In this document: piece after piece, positions 40,531-62,414 of the stretch
How the letters are laid out: every line of letters starts with the position of its first letter
Numbering within the stretch: the first letter of the stretch is position 1
DNA from: Caenorhabditis elegans
Taxonomy: Eukaryota; Nematoda; Chromadorea; Rhabditida; Rhabditidae
DNA length: 64,000 bases
Assembly: GCF_000002985.6 (NCBI RefSeq)
Contig: NC_003283.11
Coordinates: 11,966,001 to 12,030,000 of the forward strand
Direction of reading: 5' to 3'
The notes under the pieces: model-generated
What the model was told of the DNA's origin: nothing
Seen by the model: only the letters and a program-made list of their open reading frames with translations
The model's database searches: none
Position numbers and translations under genes: made by a program

Positions 40531-43500
40531 TTACAGACTGCATCAATGCTGACCAATTAGAAGCACTGATCTCTGTCACACTGTTGGAAGTTTCTGAAGA
40601 AAAGTGATTCAAGAATGGTACAAATGGAAAAAGATCTTTGTGGGACAACACGCAATAAAGCATTTATGACTCTACTGTCAAGAAATTTGGAATTGGGTCG
40701 GAAGTGAAATGAAATCAAATAGAGAGACGTTAGATGAAAAGGTTCGAGAACAAACTATTAAATAAACGACTGGATTAAGGTGATGATTTATTACATCATC
40801 TCAAAATAACAAATATGATTAAACACGATGACCTAAAAACTTAATAATATTGGTTTAATTTTATTTTGGAATACTTGCAAAACTGCAGTCATTTCGAGGT
40901 AGCATCTTGACCGACTTTTTATGGTTTGGCATTTTTCAAAGATTAAGAGAATTCCTTACGTGTTATCTGAAGTTACTAGTGAACATTTCTTTGAAGAATG
41001 TCCTTTAAAAAATTTGAAAAATATAGCAATCGTTAAAATATCCCGATTCCGAAAATAAATTTTGCCGGTTTTGACTTTTAGGGTTCAAAACTTTATTTTT
41101 TCTAAAACTGTATTAAATCCCGCATATTTCAAATATGTAATGAAATAATCGAGACGCTGAGTAATGTTTTAACTGACTACTACTATAAATAAATACTTTT
41201 TTGGGTTATAAAATTTATTTGTGAGTTGTTATGATTGTAGAGTCATTAAAGAAAGATTATCAGACTATAACCAACTTTGAATTAATATTTGTAAATGCGT
41301 AATATTATTACGGCACAGTATGTATTGAAAAATTCATGAAAGTGGGACAATGCGGTTTCAAAGATGAAAGTACTTGAAGCGCCAATTCCACTTGAATTTA
41401 CAAAACATTTAAATCAGAAAAAAGTGTAATTTTTTGCCCATCAACTTAAATATAAAATGAACAGAACATTATTGTTTGTGAATAAACAGGAAAGAGAATA
41501 TAAATAGCTTGAATGTAATTATGTAACTTGACAATGAAGACAACGATTTTTAGCCGGAGAAGCCGCCCGGCCGAGTGAGCGGATCGAATAGAAAAGCGAA
41601 GAAAATTGTCGGAAAGAACGGAAAAAAGGGACGGAGAAGAAGGACGGCATGGAAGGAAAAAGTGAAGGCGGAGCGACATGACGATTAGTGGATTTGTAAC
41701 AAGCATGACTTTTTGGATCACAAGTCAATGGGAAAGTTTTTGGAACGAAGCATGAAAGGGAACGGGTCTCTTGTTCTTTTGAATTCATTCAACTGTATCA
41801 TTTTGCATAAAATCCTTTCTGGGAGGTGTGATTCTTCAATCAGCACTTTTTGAAAGGTGGAAAGTTTACCCGGTGAATAAGGAATTCTATCAGCAACTTG
41901 AAAAAATAGAGTTCAAAACTACAAAAACGTTTTCAGTTTCCAGTCCCGTATTTTCAATCTATCATCAATGAACTCTAGTAGCTGTGCCAAATATTTGGCC
42001 AAATTATAGAAGTACATAGGTAACTGCGACTGAGAAAGGGTTTATGGAAAATTTACATGTTAAAATAACAATAACTGCCTCTAGTTTAAACAGTTTTACT
42101 GAAATTATTTCCTGATTTATAATAATTATGAACACTTCATTTTCTTTGATATCTTAAAATCTAATGGAAACCCTCAAAAAATTTGACTTCCATAAGGTTG
42201 TATTCGTAAAACATTTGTTGGATTTAAAACCTTTAAAATACAAAGTGAAACAATGAGAGTTTTGAGACATTTTGAACGAGCTTTTTTCATATAGAGTAAA
42301 TAAGATTTTTATTATTTTAACGGTACAATTTGACAGAATTAATGAGAACTGAAGCAGGGGTGTGTGGAAAATCTACAAAACTGTGGATTTCTTGATGATA
42401 ATCCGACTTTTAAAATCAAACATTATATGGGTTAACAACTTCTAGCTAGTTTTTAGATCCTTTTAAAACTTGCAAAAGTCTAAATTATTGTCCAATTAAT
42501 TAATTATTGTTCTACGTTTTCTTTTTTATGTTTTATTTTAAAAGTTTGGTTATCCCACCAAAATGGATGATTTTGCCGCAGACATCTGATGTGGATCATT
42601 TGAATGAGGTTTATTCAAAAGACTTCAGAAGACTACCGTAAATTATAAGTTTCACAAACTTGGATTTCAAATCGTTAATCATAGGAAACAAAGAATCAAA
42701 AAAACAAAATTGTGAAAAGTCAAGTTTAAAGAAGTGTCAATGGAGAAATCGTCAAGTTGTCTGAAGCGAACGACCATGAAAAGAAAAGATGCATCCAAAT
42801 CTCCCGAATTGTGGGTGGGTGTCAAGAATGGCAAAAAGGTGTGAGAAGGTCAATCAATTGGTCCAAAAGCAGGATGTCGAAATGAATAAGGGCCATACAA
42901 ATACATACAAAACTTCTTCTCTCTTGACAAGAAAGGCCAATGCACGCCTATTGAGTAAAGGGGCGGGGCGAAATTAGAATATGTACCTATATTTACGCCG
43001 TTTACAACATGTCAGCTTGTACTATTTCTGGGTCATGAATCTTTTGTGGCAGATAGTTTGTTGTTAAAAACGAATACACTATTTTATTTGGTTTTATTAA
43101 AAATTATTAACTGGCTTGTATATAATTTTTTGTGACATTGTTATTTACATTCCAAAAATGGCAAGGTTTCACCCGTAATTTTAGAATTCGACCAAAAAAT
43201 TTCCTAATTTCTTGAAAGATCGAACACGCAACACTGCTTGAATTTCATCAAAAATCTAAATATTTTTGAAATCGGGCCAAATTTTCTGGATTGCTTGATT
43301 TTCATCTCCAGTAATGTTGGAGTATATAAGTGTATTTAAAACTATCCTGAAGCCATGAAGCCCCAGAAGATGAAGCATTTGAAAAATACAAAGACTACTG
43401 AATTCTTAAAATAAATAAAAAAAAGTTTATATAAAATGGACGTATAAGGAACCCGACAGTCATTTGGTTGTTGTCAAGTGTCCGTTTGTCCGTGCGTCAA

Positions 43501-43654
43501 GTACCAGTCTATTTGTTGTGTAACTAACACGTTAGCAAGAAGATCTTCACAATGTTTATTATTCACACCTTACGAATACTCAAACAAATAGACACGAAAA
43601 ACGTTCGTGTCAGGAACAATTACACATGATGGTATTATTATTCTTTAATTGTAA
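40531..43654. other. Gene-poor region upstream of the membrane-protein gene
   Basis: About 3.1 kb without a supported exon. A GC-richer patch at 41550-41680 gives overlapping minus-strand open frames of about 90 codons with arginine/serine/proline-rich chance composition. Confidence 0.5.
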
Positions 43655-46600
43655 TTAATTGGGCACATTTCCAGTAACATATCCTTGAGCATCCAGCTGT
43701 CGCATGTATGCTTGCCACTCTAATTCTCCTTTTTTCCATTGCATTGAGTTGACATGCCCGTTTTGTCGATTCACACCACCGCCTGAAATAATAGATAGAA
43801 AAAGGTATAGGTAAAGAATAATAGAATTGGTCATAAAAGCTAGGGAAAAAAGTTTTGAAAAGCGTTGAATTGAAACGAGAAAAGACGAGCGTTGAAGCAT
43901 TAAAAAAAACTACAAACCTCCTTGACTGGCGACTTTGTAAACCTGTTTGATTGCGGATTGCGCTGGAAAATGCACGTTGTCCGTGTTCCCGCCGGGAACC
44001 GTTCTAATTTGTGTTTCACACGCAATAATTAAATGATAAGTTAGGCTAAGAGCATGTTCGATAGACTCTCCACAAACAACGAATCCGTGGTTACGAAGAA
44101 TCATCACATTTCGATCACCCAAGTCACGGACGAGCAACGCACGTTCCGCTTCGTCGATCAGGATTCCCTGGAAAAAAGATGAAATGTCAAGGGTAATTTT
44201 TGAATTTGAAAAAAAGTTGTTGGTGATTTAGAAGATACAGTAACTCTTCTATTGGTATTACATGCAATACGTATTTTTGATTTGGTCGTAGAGATAAAAG
44301 ACTATGAAGGATGTGGTGTAAACAATGTTATCCTTAAAATGCTTTAGTGAATCAACTTTGATATTTTAGTAAGTGTGTAAAATTACTTACACGATATTCA
44401 TGATATCCAACATCTCCAACAATCATTGACTCTTGACTAATTGGAAGAAGTCCACACTTTTGAGCCGAAACAGCAACAACTGATGGATGATGAAGATGTA
44501 CAACACACTTAACCTCTGGACGACCATTATGAATTGCCGAATGAAGTACATAACCAGCTTGATTCACTCCAAAATTAGTTGAACCACCATCAATTACAGT
44601 TCCGTCTAGATCTACTTTAATAAGCGACGATGCACTGACTTCACTGTACAGTTGTCCAAATGCATTAATGAGAATTTCGTCTGGGTCAGTGGAAACACGA
44701 ACCTGCAAAAAAGGAATAAATATTGGTAGTTCCGTGATTATCTTAAGTTTAAAAAATCTTGCTTATATGATCTTTAATTATTTCTATTTGATTTAAATTT
44801 TAGGGACGGTTTTTGTTGTTCTATAGATTACTATAGTAACAGGTTTTCTAAATATAGAAAACTGGCGCAGCTTCCAAAAAGCGTGCCAGATTAATGGCGC
44901 CATCGCTCAAAAAAACAAAATCTGCAATTTTTTCTGTTTATTTATTTATTTTTTTCAAAATTAGAAGACTTATGTGACAGCCGTTCTTTGCAACTTTAAA
45001 CCTTTCAAATAATTATTGTCACTATTTTTTAAACATTTTTCACACACACACATCTTTTTATTTACTTTTTTTATCTTCCGGTGTAACTCTTTCTTGTGAC
45101 AAATAAACAATATTATTATTATTATGACATACAAGGAAAGTGCTTGTGCCGTTTTATGAACTTTGACCAATTTAGCAGAGGAGCACCCGGAATTGAAGAA
45201 AGTTTGGATGAACAGTTTTCCGTCAATTTATTTTTAAAAAAGTTTTTTTAAGTTAAAAAATATTTTGAAACAAACAGCATTCTCGGAAACACCCCACGTT
45301 GTCCAAGTTCACAGGGCACCAAAATTTCTAAAATGGTCTGAAAATCTTTTCAGACCGAGCTTTCTCAAGCTGAAAAGGGTCCTGTGTAGCTAAATTTTTG
45401 TAGAGACCTATTTAAAATTTGAATAATACTGATGGAAAATGTAACAGAAGTATTTTTTGGCGTATGGCTATTACTTAAGTAGCAAAACTTTTAATACCAA
45501 AACTAACCGTGATATGATTATAAATTCCTTGGCTCCATCTAAACAGATCAACTAATCTGTAGAGAGATGCTAATTTGTTTCTCTGTGTCAATTCTTCTGG
45601 ATCATAACCATCATCATCTTTTAAATCAGCAATTGGTGTGATATGTGGATGAAACATTGGAGCAGGAACAGTTGCAGTTGAAATAACTCCAGCAGAGAAC
45701 ATATCGTAATTTTGAAACTTTCGATTTTGTTGGTTAGGACGATTGACTACTGATGTTTTTGATGGCTGAAAGAAGACATATAAATAATTAAAATTGTTTT
45801 TTGAATCACTTGAAAACAAATCAAAAACCTAGGCGGTCACGTTAGTCAGAGAATGGAAAGTGGGCGTGGCTTAAGATAGTGAAAGTGATAGAAGAGAAGA
45901 AAAAGAAATTGGGAAAATGATAAGATACCTGTATGTGAGGAGATAGTGCCCGATTATTGATTGAAATTTCGGCGGATTCTTCGAATTGTTCAACTTTTAC
46001 ATCTCTGAAGAGCTGCTCAGATTCTTGTCTGCCTTCGAATTTTGGTACAACGAATGAGTTAATTTCATTTAACTGATTATTTGTCGAACTGGTAGATTCA
46101 ATTGAATAACGTGCTCTTTTTTGATCAGAAGCTTCATCACGTATTGGTAGGTCATCATAAAACCTGTTTAAAACTGCTTCAGAATGTGCTTGTGAGAATG
46201 AAGTTCCGGGAATATTCAGAATTTTTTGAATTTCATCTGAAGTTTGTCGTCTTAAGATTGCTGGAGCATTTGGTTTCGGTATTTCGTGACCTGGTTCAAA
46301 CGTGTAAACTATCAAAGATGGTAGGCAATTCTTATTTTGACTTTCGATTTTCACCATTCGATAGATCTAAAAAATACGTTTTAAATAAACAGGATTTATT
46401 GTAAGAATACCTTTCTGTTCAATGCCGGACACGAACCCAAAATACTGACAAGAATTCTCAAAATATGAGTTCCATTTGTTTTAATTGCTGGAACAAAGTT
46501 TCCTGATTCATTGACACGGTAAAAATATGAATGTTGGCGTTCCAGTGTTCTTCTCGTTGCTGAAATACTTTTTTTTTGAAACAACACAAAACGTAGCTGA

Positions 46601-47406
46601 AACAACAGTTTATACTTCCTGAATATTTTAAATTCAATTATCTTCTTTATAAAACTCCGAATTTTTAAGGTTTCAATTAATGGTACAGTTTTGGTTTTAT
46701 AAAACGTATTTATGTTTCAATTAATCTTTCACTTCCACTTAATCACTTTGACAGCTCAATATCTTTGTTATCATGGGTTTCCTCAAAAACTGTTCAACTA
46801 TGAAAATATAGAGAAATATTTGACCCACATTTTTACTTGGCGAGTTTTCGGAATTTTCAAATGTTCAAACTGAAAAACGAGAAATTCAAGCAAAACAAAT
46901 TAACTGATAACATGTTGCACATAATCATGACTTTAAAAAAGTACGACAAATCCTAGAACGCATTTACCTGTGCCCACAACTATATAGAGCCAATGCTAAA
47001 TGCTCACCTCCAATGTGATATGGTGAAAAGTTATCAAGATGCAAAGTATCTTTATCGACTTTTTTGTCCACCACAAATACTTCACAACTAGTGAATCCAG
47101 GTTCTAGTGGGGGACTACTGTTGACAAGTTCTGGATAAAATCTGAAATAATTCAAATTTAAAATTATTATCCTCAATTAACCCATACTCTGCTGTTTGCA
47201 TAATTGAAATGTAGTCAACTCGATTCTTTTTCTTCGGAAGCAACAGACATTTTCTATTCGAAACTTCTGCTAATCTCTAAACAATGTATATTTAAAATAT
47301 TGAAATTTTCACAATTTGATTCCCTTACTTGAATCAGAAAATTATATGAAACATTTTTACAATAATTTCCATCGTTGTTTGTATCATCATCACTTCCATC
47401 CGACAT
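43655..47406 (-). CDS. add-2: Adducin-head protein with novel N-terminal half
   Basis: 613-residue model, nine exons: 47329-47406, 47182-47276, 47008-47141, 46411-46559, 45929-46366, 45508-45765, 44391-44702, 43918-44167 and 43655-43782. From about residue 325 it matches the adducin head (class II aldolase fold): [64 protein letters not shown] and [16 protein letters not shown]. Adducins cap actin filaments and link them to spectrin. The first about 298 residues do not resemble vertebrate adducin N-termini; they are acidic at the start, then mixed. The C-terminal neck and basic MARCKS-like tail are absent, the protein ending soon after the head. Joining exon 3 to exon 4 uses the GGAG|GTGAGC donor and the TATTTCAG acceptor, the only pair I found that keeps frame. 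The symbol is recalled from F57F5.4. Confidence 0.85.
45335..45356. repeat. Perfect short palindrome in an add-2 intron
   Basis: GGTCTGAAAA and TTTTCAGACC flank a two-base centre: a perfect 10-bp inverted repeat. The right half contains TTTTCAG, a consensus acceptor. It is probably part of a diverged dispersed repeat. Confidence 0.7.
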
Positions 47407-49455
47407 ATTATTTGATGTCAGTATCTGTAAATAGAATGTATTCAATTGATAACAAAATATAACAAAAACACATCAAAAATTGATGCATTAATTCTCAAAC
47501 ATACAAAAGACAAAACCCATAAAAGTCGTACAAACGTTTGGAAATGCCGATCGATTCTTTCCAATGTAGTCACCAAGTAAACACTATTGACCACGGCCGC
47601 ACAATTTCATCGTTGACGGCCATCCAGTGAGGGTGCCCACTCGTCCTACGTCTCTCACAAATTGTGTACAAATGGTGAACAAAGAAGAGGGATTGAACAA
47701 CTCTAGTCATGAATGAGTTTTTGGAGTTTATTCGTTTTGAAAGTTTCATATTTATAGCAGTATGAAGATGGCACTTATTAGATTCACTGTACTTTTTTTT
47801 TGAATTTTAATATCAAGTGTTTATAATCATGATTGATTTTTTTGAGGTCCTATCCCAAACATTTCAGTTTTGTGTGGGCGAAAATTAGTTGTGTATTGAA
47901 TTAAAAATTACAATTTTAATGAATTGCATGCAAAACCAATAGGAAAACCATGGTATTTTAGTCATTTTTACAAATAAAATGTTTTGCTAGAAAATCGAAA
48001 ATTGCATTATGTAACAAATATAAAAATGGTTTACATTTTTACTATTTTTCAGTCAAAATATCATGCATATTTTAAGTTCAATCTGGCCTATTCCATATCC
48101 TTCAATACTTCAATTATGGTTTTTTCTTTGTTAAAAATGGAACATGCCTGTTGCATTTTTGGAAAGGTTTAAAGCTTTTTTAGTTGGGACAGAAATTGCA
48201 AAAATTTAATATCAGAAATAAATAGATTGAAGTATTAATTGAAATTTAAAAAATATCCTACACAAGAAAATCAACAGTAGGCCCCGCCCATTTCTTGTTT
48301 TTTTCCGTTTGTGTATCAGTTTCTGAAAATTCTCGTTTGTTTCTACTTTCGTCCACATCAAATCAAGCATTTCGAACAAGCAAAATTGTTTTCAAGAATT
48401 TATACAGCTTTTCAATAAAGCTAGAAAAATTAAATCAAGGAATATTAATCTACACATGAAGCGTAAAACAAAACTGTTATGAAAAGAAACTGATGGATGC
48501 ATGTGGTGTAAGAAGGGTAAATAATGAGAGATGATTGCAAAAGAACCACGATTTTTGGGGGGTTTTTGGGAGATTGGAAATAAGAAGATTCGTGAAGAAC
48601 TATTGTTACAAACAGATATAGATGAAAAGAGTAGGCAATAGATGGGAAAAGACATGAAAAAACGAGAGGCTCGGCAATAATTGAGTTAGAGATTTTTAAA
48701 GGAATAAAGGTGAGGGGGGAAATTCAATAATTATCACAAGTCAACACGAAATAGTGGAGAGAATTGAGGAGAATTAGGGTGTCAACAACAATCACACACT
48801 ATCCATTTCATCGAGATTTGATTTTTTTGATTTTCAAAATTCTCCGGGAAAGATGAAAAAAAAGGGAAATTTGGGAAATACTGGGATGGTGACAAGAGGA
48901 TTGAAAAATCCAGAGACTAGATTAAAAATAGATTTATAGAAAAAAGGAAAGCGAAATGTTAGCGAAAGTGGAAGAAGACGTTGGAATTCAGAGGATCTAT
49001 TTTCAATCTGTAACTTCAAATATATACCTTCTTTCACAATCGTTGTGGAAATTTACAATCATCTAAATCCCACGCCTTTCTTTTTTTTGAAAATATTAAC
49101 AAAATGGAGTGGTGAAGAGAGATTTTACTTCAAATTTTACATTTGAAAGGTTAACTTTGTTCTACAAAAAATATAGGCAGGAAAAGGGGGTCAGTGTGCG
49201 AATAAATACGAGGGAATGTATGTGTTGTGTGCAACTTAAAGACTGAACAAAAATTGAAGAGTTCTGATTATGAGAGCGTTGGATGGATTCGATAAGTAGG
49301 GGAGAAAAAAACAGATAAAAATGGGGAGAAGAGAAGAAGAGAAATGATACTTTAATGGATCTAAAATTACAAAAAAAAACAACAGAAGGCAGGGAATGAT
49401 GGTGGGAGAGAAAGAGAGGGCACTGGGAACAGTTGAATACAAATTGGAAGAAGAA
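47407..49455. other. Spacer between add-2 and pkc-1
   Basis: About 2 kb holding the add-2 upstream region and pkc-1 3' flank. 48660-49440 is purine-rich on the plus strand and gives chance minus-strand open frames rich in Phe, Leu and Ser. It may partly be pkc-1 3' UTR. Confidence 0.5.
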
Positions 49456-58138
<8,683 letters not shown>

Positions 58139-61100
58139 CACCACTCTTTCATCCGATGGCCTGAAATAAGAAAAAAAAATGAACAACAAGATTTGGATCT
58201 TTTTAAGGCGACTGGCGACGTGGCTGATGCAAATCGAATTGCAAACGACGACGGCAGGAGAAGAGAAGCTGCCGAAGAGGGAAGATGAAGGGACGAGCAG
58301 CCACAGAGCATAGCTCGCGTGGCGACGGCGGCGACACAGCGGAGCGAGAAGCCGTCGATGCGGACGCGACGAAGGCAGAGGGGAAATGGGCGGAGCGCGG
58401 CCTGGAAACGGGTGTGACAGCAGTAGCCTCCGCCACGGCTGCCTCTCACTGCCATCGCAGTCGCAGCCGCCATCAAACGATCCTAATTGTGGACTTATCG
58501 GGAGGACGAGAGCGCCGCCAAAGTTAGAGCCGCGCAAGAGTGGAGAGCAGGAAGATGCGTCACACGCAACTTGCCCCCGGAACAGAAGAGAAAAGGAGAC
58601 GAAGACTTCACCCAATGAAGCCACTGAGAGAGATAGATAAAGAAATATGGAGAGGTTAAACGATGCGGGAAGTTGACCATTTAGATAGAAAAAATGGAAA
58701 GATAGGGAATCATGTGATGACCTGAAAGGATAGAAATGGTGATTGGCTTGTTTAAAAATGAAAACGGATCAGCACATTTTGTTGCAGAAATTCTCAGAGG
58801 TCACATCTCACGGCATAAAGACTGAAATTTGAGCAATGTTAGTTGAAAATAAATGACCTGCACATTCAAGATGAACGCTACAGTAACGCTGAAATAGGAG
58901 GCGGGGCATCAATCGTAGTAAAACATGAATATAGGCGGGAACTAGATAAAATGTCTCAATTTATGAAAAATTACAATTTCTAAAAATATATCGAAGGAAG
59001 AAGGACAGTAACATAGACTAGAAAAGCAATCTTTAGATAAGAATTCTGAAAACTGTAAAGGAAAACCAAACTTAAATAATGTTATCGTTATTTTAGATTC
59101 TACCAACCACTTATAAATCTTTGATCAGTGACAAGGGTCTCGAAAAGCATTGAATGGATAAGTTAGAAAACAGAGCATTGTCAAAAAAATTGTCAAAAAA
59201 AACTCTGAGTGAGTGCTGCATTTCCTGGTTCTTCTCTTCTAGTTCTCTCTATCTATCTTTCTCTTTTTTCAAACAAGAGACCGTCATCTTTCAAATATAT
59301 TATTCTTCACGCTGGGCCTTTTTCATCGTTTCTCGGGAAAAAAGTCGAAGAATACGAGCGCGAACGAAAAAAAAACAATTAGGGAGCCAATTCATCAAAA
59401 TGCTGTGTATTCATTTGTTGTCGTCGCCTATTGGGGCTCCTCATCTCTTCGTACAAAGGCACGCAAATGTCAAAAAGAGATGGCGATGAAGACAACGACG
59501 GGGCAACGAATAAGATAATTGCATCAAAAATGCGCCACCGCTATTGCTACCGAAGGGACCCGAGCACGCTCAAAAGCTCAAGAAGTGGTGTATTTCTACT
59601 CGGATATTTTACTGGAGAGCACAACCTTTTCAAATATTTCGAATTCAATTACATGCATGCACTCACTCTCCACTTTTTTCCAATTTTTCTCTCCTTGCTT
59701 TCTTAATGAGAAAACGAGAAAGCTCATTAATCAACGCCGAGTCTCTAAAAAGACATTCTTTTGCTTTTTTCGAATACTGGGGTTCGCGCATTCTGCCATT
59801 GGGAGCCGAGAGCGCGTGCCGTTGAGTTCAAATTCAATTTCATTGAGAGCTTGAAGCTGCTTTTGTGTGTATGTGTGCTACTGCTCGCCGAGCAGGAAAT
59901 GATGAAAACACGCTAGAAAGTGAGAATTAGAGAAACAGAAATTGCTTTAAAAAGTAGAAAGTAGAGCCACGTGTTCAGGATAGCTGCAATATTTTGCTCA
60001 AACTGGTCAAAAATAGTGAGATGTCGGAGGATGAAAAGATAGATTTTACAGCTAAATGATGATGCTGATGGGATCGAAACAAAGATATCGAGGGGGAAAA
60101 AGAATTGATGGTGGTGGCGATGATGGTGGTGCTAGTGGATGTGGAGCGGAAATTGAGTGGGAAACAACAATTGGTTTGGGGCGAGAAAAGAAAAATAACA
60201 GAAATAGAAAGAAAAAAGGTACGACTATAATGATGATGGGATGACAAGAGGAAACAAGAAAATTGGGAAATCAACATTTTTCTGTCCAATAGGAATTTAC
60301 ATCCATAGGAAGACGACTGCAGAACTTACGAGCCGGTAGAAGTGAATAAGATTTGATTCCTTCAACTTGATTAAATCTATTCAAAAATACTACGTTAGTT
60401 ACATTTATTTCTTAAGTGAGCATCTACTCAAAGTTGAAATGACTATAAGTAAAGTAATCATTCTAGATGTGTTGCACAGAAATTCGCGTTTACATTCTAC
60501 TACGATAAAATCAATTGATCACATGATATTCAGAAAATAAACAACATAATATTTTGGATAGAATACTGACTGAAAGTTCTAAATGATAATCGATATCAGT
60601 AAGAGTTCCGCTAATGTAGGCAATAATGACATTTGATAAATTAATAAATTCAAACACTTTCCTAACTGTTTCAAATTAGAATGCTTCAATTTACGAAACA
60701 GCGTATCGGATTTCATGAGCTTCTCTTTTACTCTTACTCTCTCTCTCCATGTGGTTCATTTCTTCGATTAACATTTGACGTTGCAAGCTAGACTTATAGA
60801 GTGTTCTCTTCATAAGACTTCATCTCATTTTTTTCTAGATTGACAGGAAAAATGAAGAAAAAAGGAGAAAATAGCTGGCCGATTGAGAAGAGGACGACTA
60901 CTGACTGACTTAAATCTCGGCTCTCACATGCAGAAAGAGAAAGAGAGTGAGTGAGAGAGCTTCAGTAGCAGAAGCAGGAGCAAAAGCAGCTCGCGCAAAC
61001 ATACACACATGCCTATGCACATTATAAAGAAGCATGGCGGCGGAAGCAGTAGTCTCGAGATGAGAGAAAGAGATGAAGAAAAGAAGAAGAAGCAGGATCG

Positions 61101-62297
61101 TCGAGAAATGGCACAACGGAGTGAGCCACCGAAAGAGAAAGAGAGAATAGAAGTGAAGCAATGAGAAGAAGAAGCAGAAAAACAGAAGAACGAGAACTAG
61201 GATGAGGGCACATGAAAGAAGTTTAGAGGAGCAGAAGAAGAAGAAGAATCGGATGGCTGTAGCCATCAGTTTGTTGTATGTTTAAATGTGATGAAATGCA
61301 AGAGGGGCATGTGTCACTAATGTTCGTTTTGATTTCTATCTCAAAATATCTTTCCCATGTTTTCTGTTACATCTTTAAAGTTTTTTTTTGATAGACTTCA
61401 CCTTACACCAAGTTAAAATCATTTTAAGGATTTCTTTCAGAGTATTTTTTCCGCAGATGTGACCAAAAAAATAGCAAAAGAATTACATAAACTTTTTGGA
61501 GGGAATTTAAACAGGGAGTTTAGTCAAATTTGAAAAATAAAGTTTTTTAAATTGAATTTTTAATTTTTTTTTCGCGATTTTTTTCGTTTTTCTTTTGTGG
61601 TATTTTGCAAGTTGAGACTATTTCGAAAATTTTGACGGCAAAATCGATTTTACAACTTTCCATAACCAATTCAGCAACAAAATGTAAAAATCCACTCGAC
61701 TTCTGAAACTACCGTACTCCTAAAACGGATGAAAGGTGTATGAGAGGGTGAGAGAAAGATAAATTGCGACCAATTCCATACAAATAGACATTTTAGTTCA
61801 TTTGGTCTACGAAATTCGCTCAAGGCAAAAATATCTCATTTCAATTTGATGCTCTCGTAAATGTGTCGATTATACTGGTCGTGTGAGGCACGCGCGCCTA
61901 GCATGGAAATGAATGAACCCAGTGAAAGGGTTAGTACACGTATAATCCGTCTTAATAAAATGGTCAATTGAAAGAAAAGATTTATATGACTCGTTTAGTA
62001 TATTGGAAATATCAGTAATAACATGTCTCAATGTTGAACAACGGAATATCTTTGAGAAGAATAGCTCCAAAAATTTTAGAATTAAGAATTTTATAAATTA
62101 AACGATGAACTAATTTTAAAGACTCTAACGTCTCCAGCGTTAGAAATTAAAGGCTAAAAGCTTTTCCTACTTGATACATCCGGTGAAAACTCATCCAATT
62201 TGATAGATATTTTGGAACTCGTTGAGGATGGGGGAGAAAGAGATATCATCTACATATGAGATCCATAGTATTCCAACAATTTGATTCTAAAGCCACG

Positions 62298-62414
62298 ATG
62301 ACGCGACCGTCATTGACGACCAACGACGTCGATGACAACAAGGGCGACTATTTGAAAAGAGTCGCAGTCGTTGTGTACATTAATCCTGTGCTGATCTACC
62401 CGGAAATGAAGTAA
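62298..62414 (+). other. Small open frame with coding-like codon use
   Basis: ATG to TAA, 38 codons, beginning MTRPSLTTNDVDDNKGDY and ending with a hydrophobic run VAVVVYINPVLIYPEMK. Codon use is far more balanced than the surrounding AT-rich sequence. A good splice donor (AA|GTAAGA) overlaps the last codon, so it may instead be an exon. No partner exon or homology recognised. Confidence 0.3.

Noticed and set aside
41446-41788. Two overlapping minus-strand frames of about 90 codons
   Set aside because: Arg/Ser/Pro/Phe-rich by base composition, overlapping each other, and without family features.
60910-61266. Minus-strand 118-codon frame
   Set aside because: It is the complement of a GAGA/GAAGAAG purine tract and so encodes runs of Phe, Leu and Ser.
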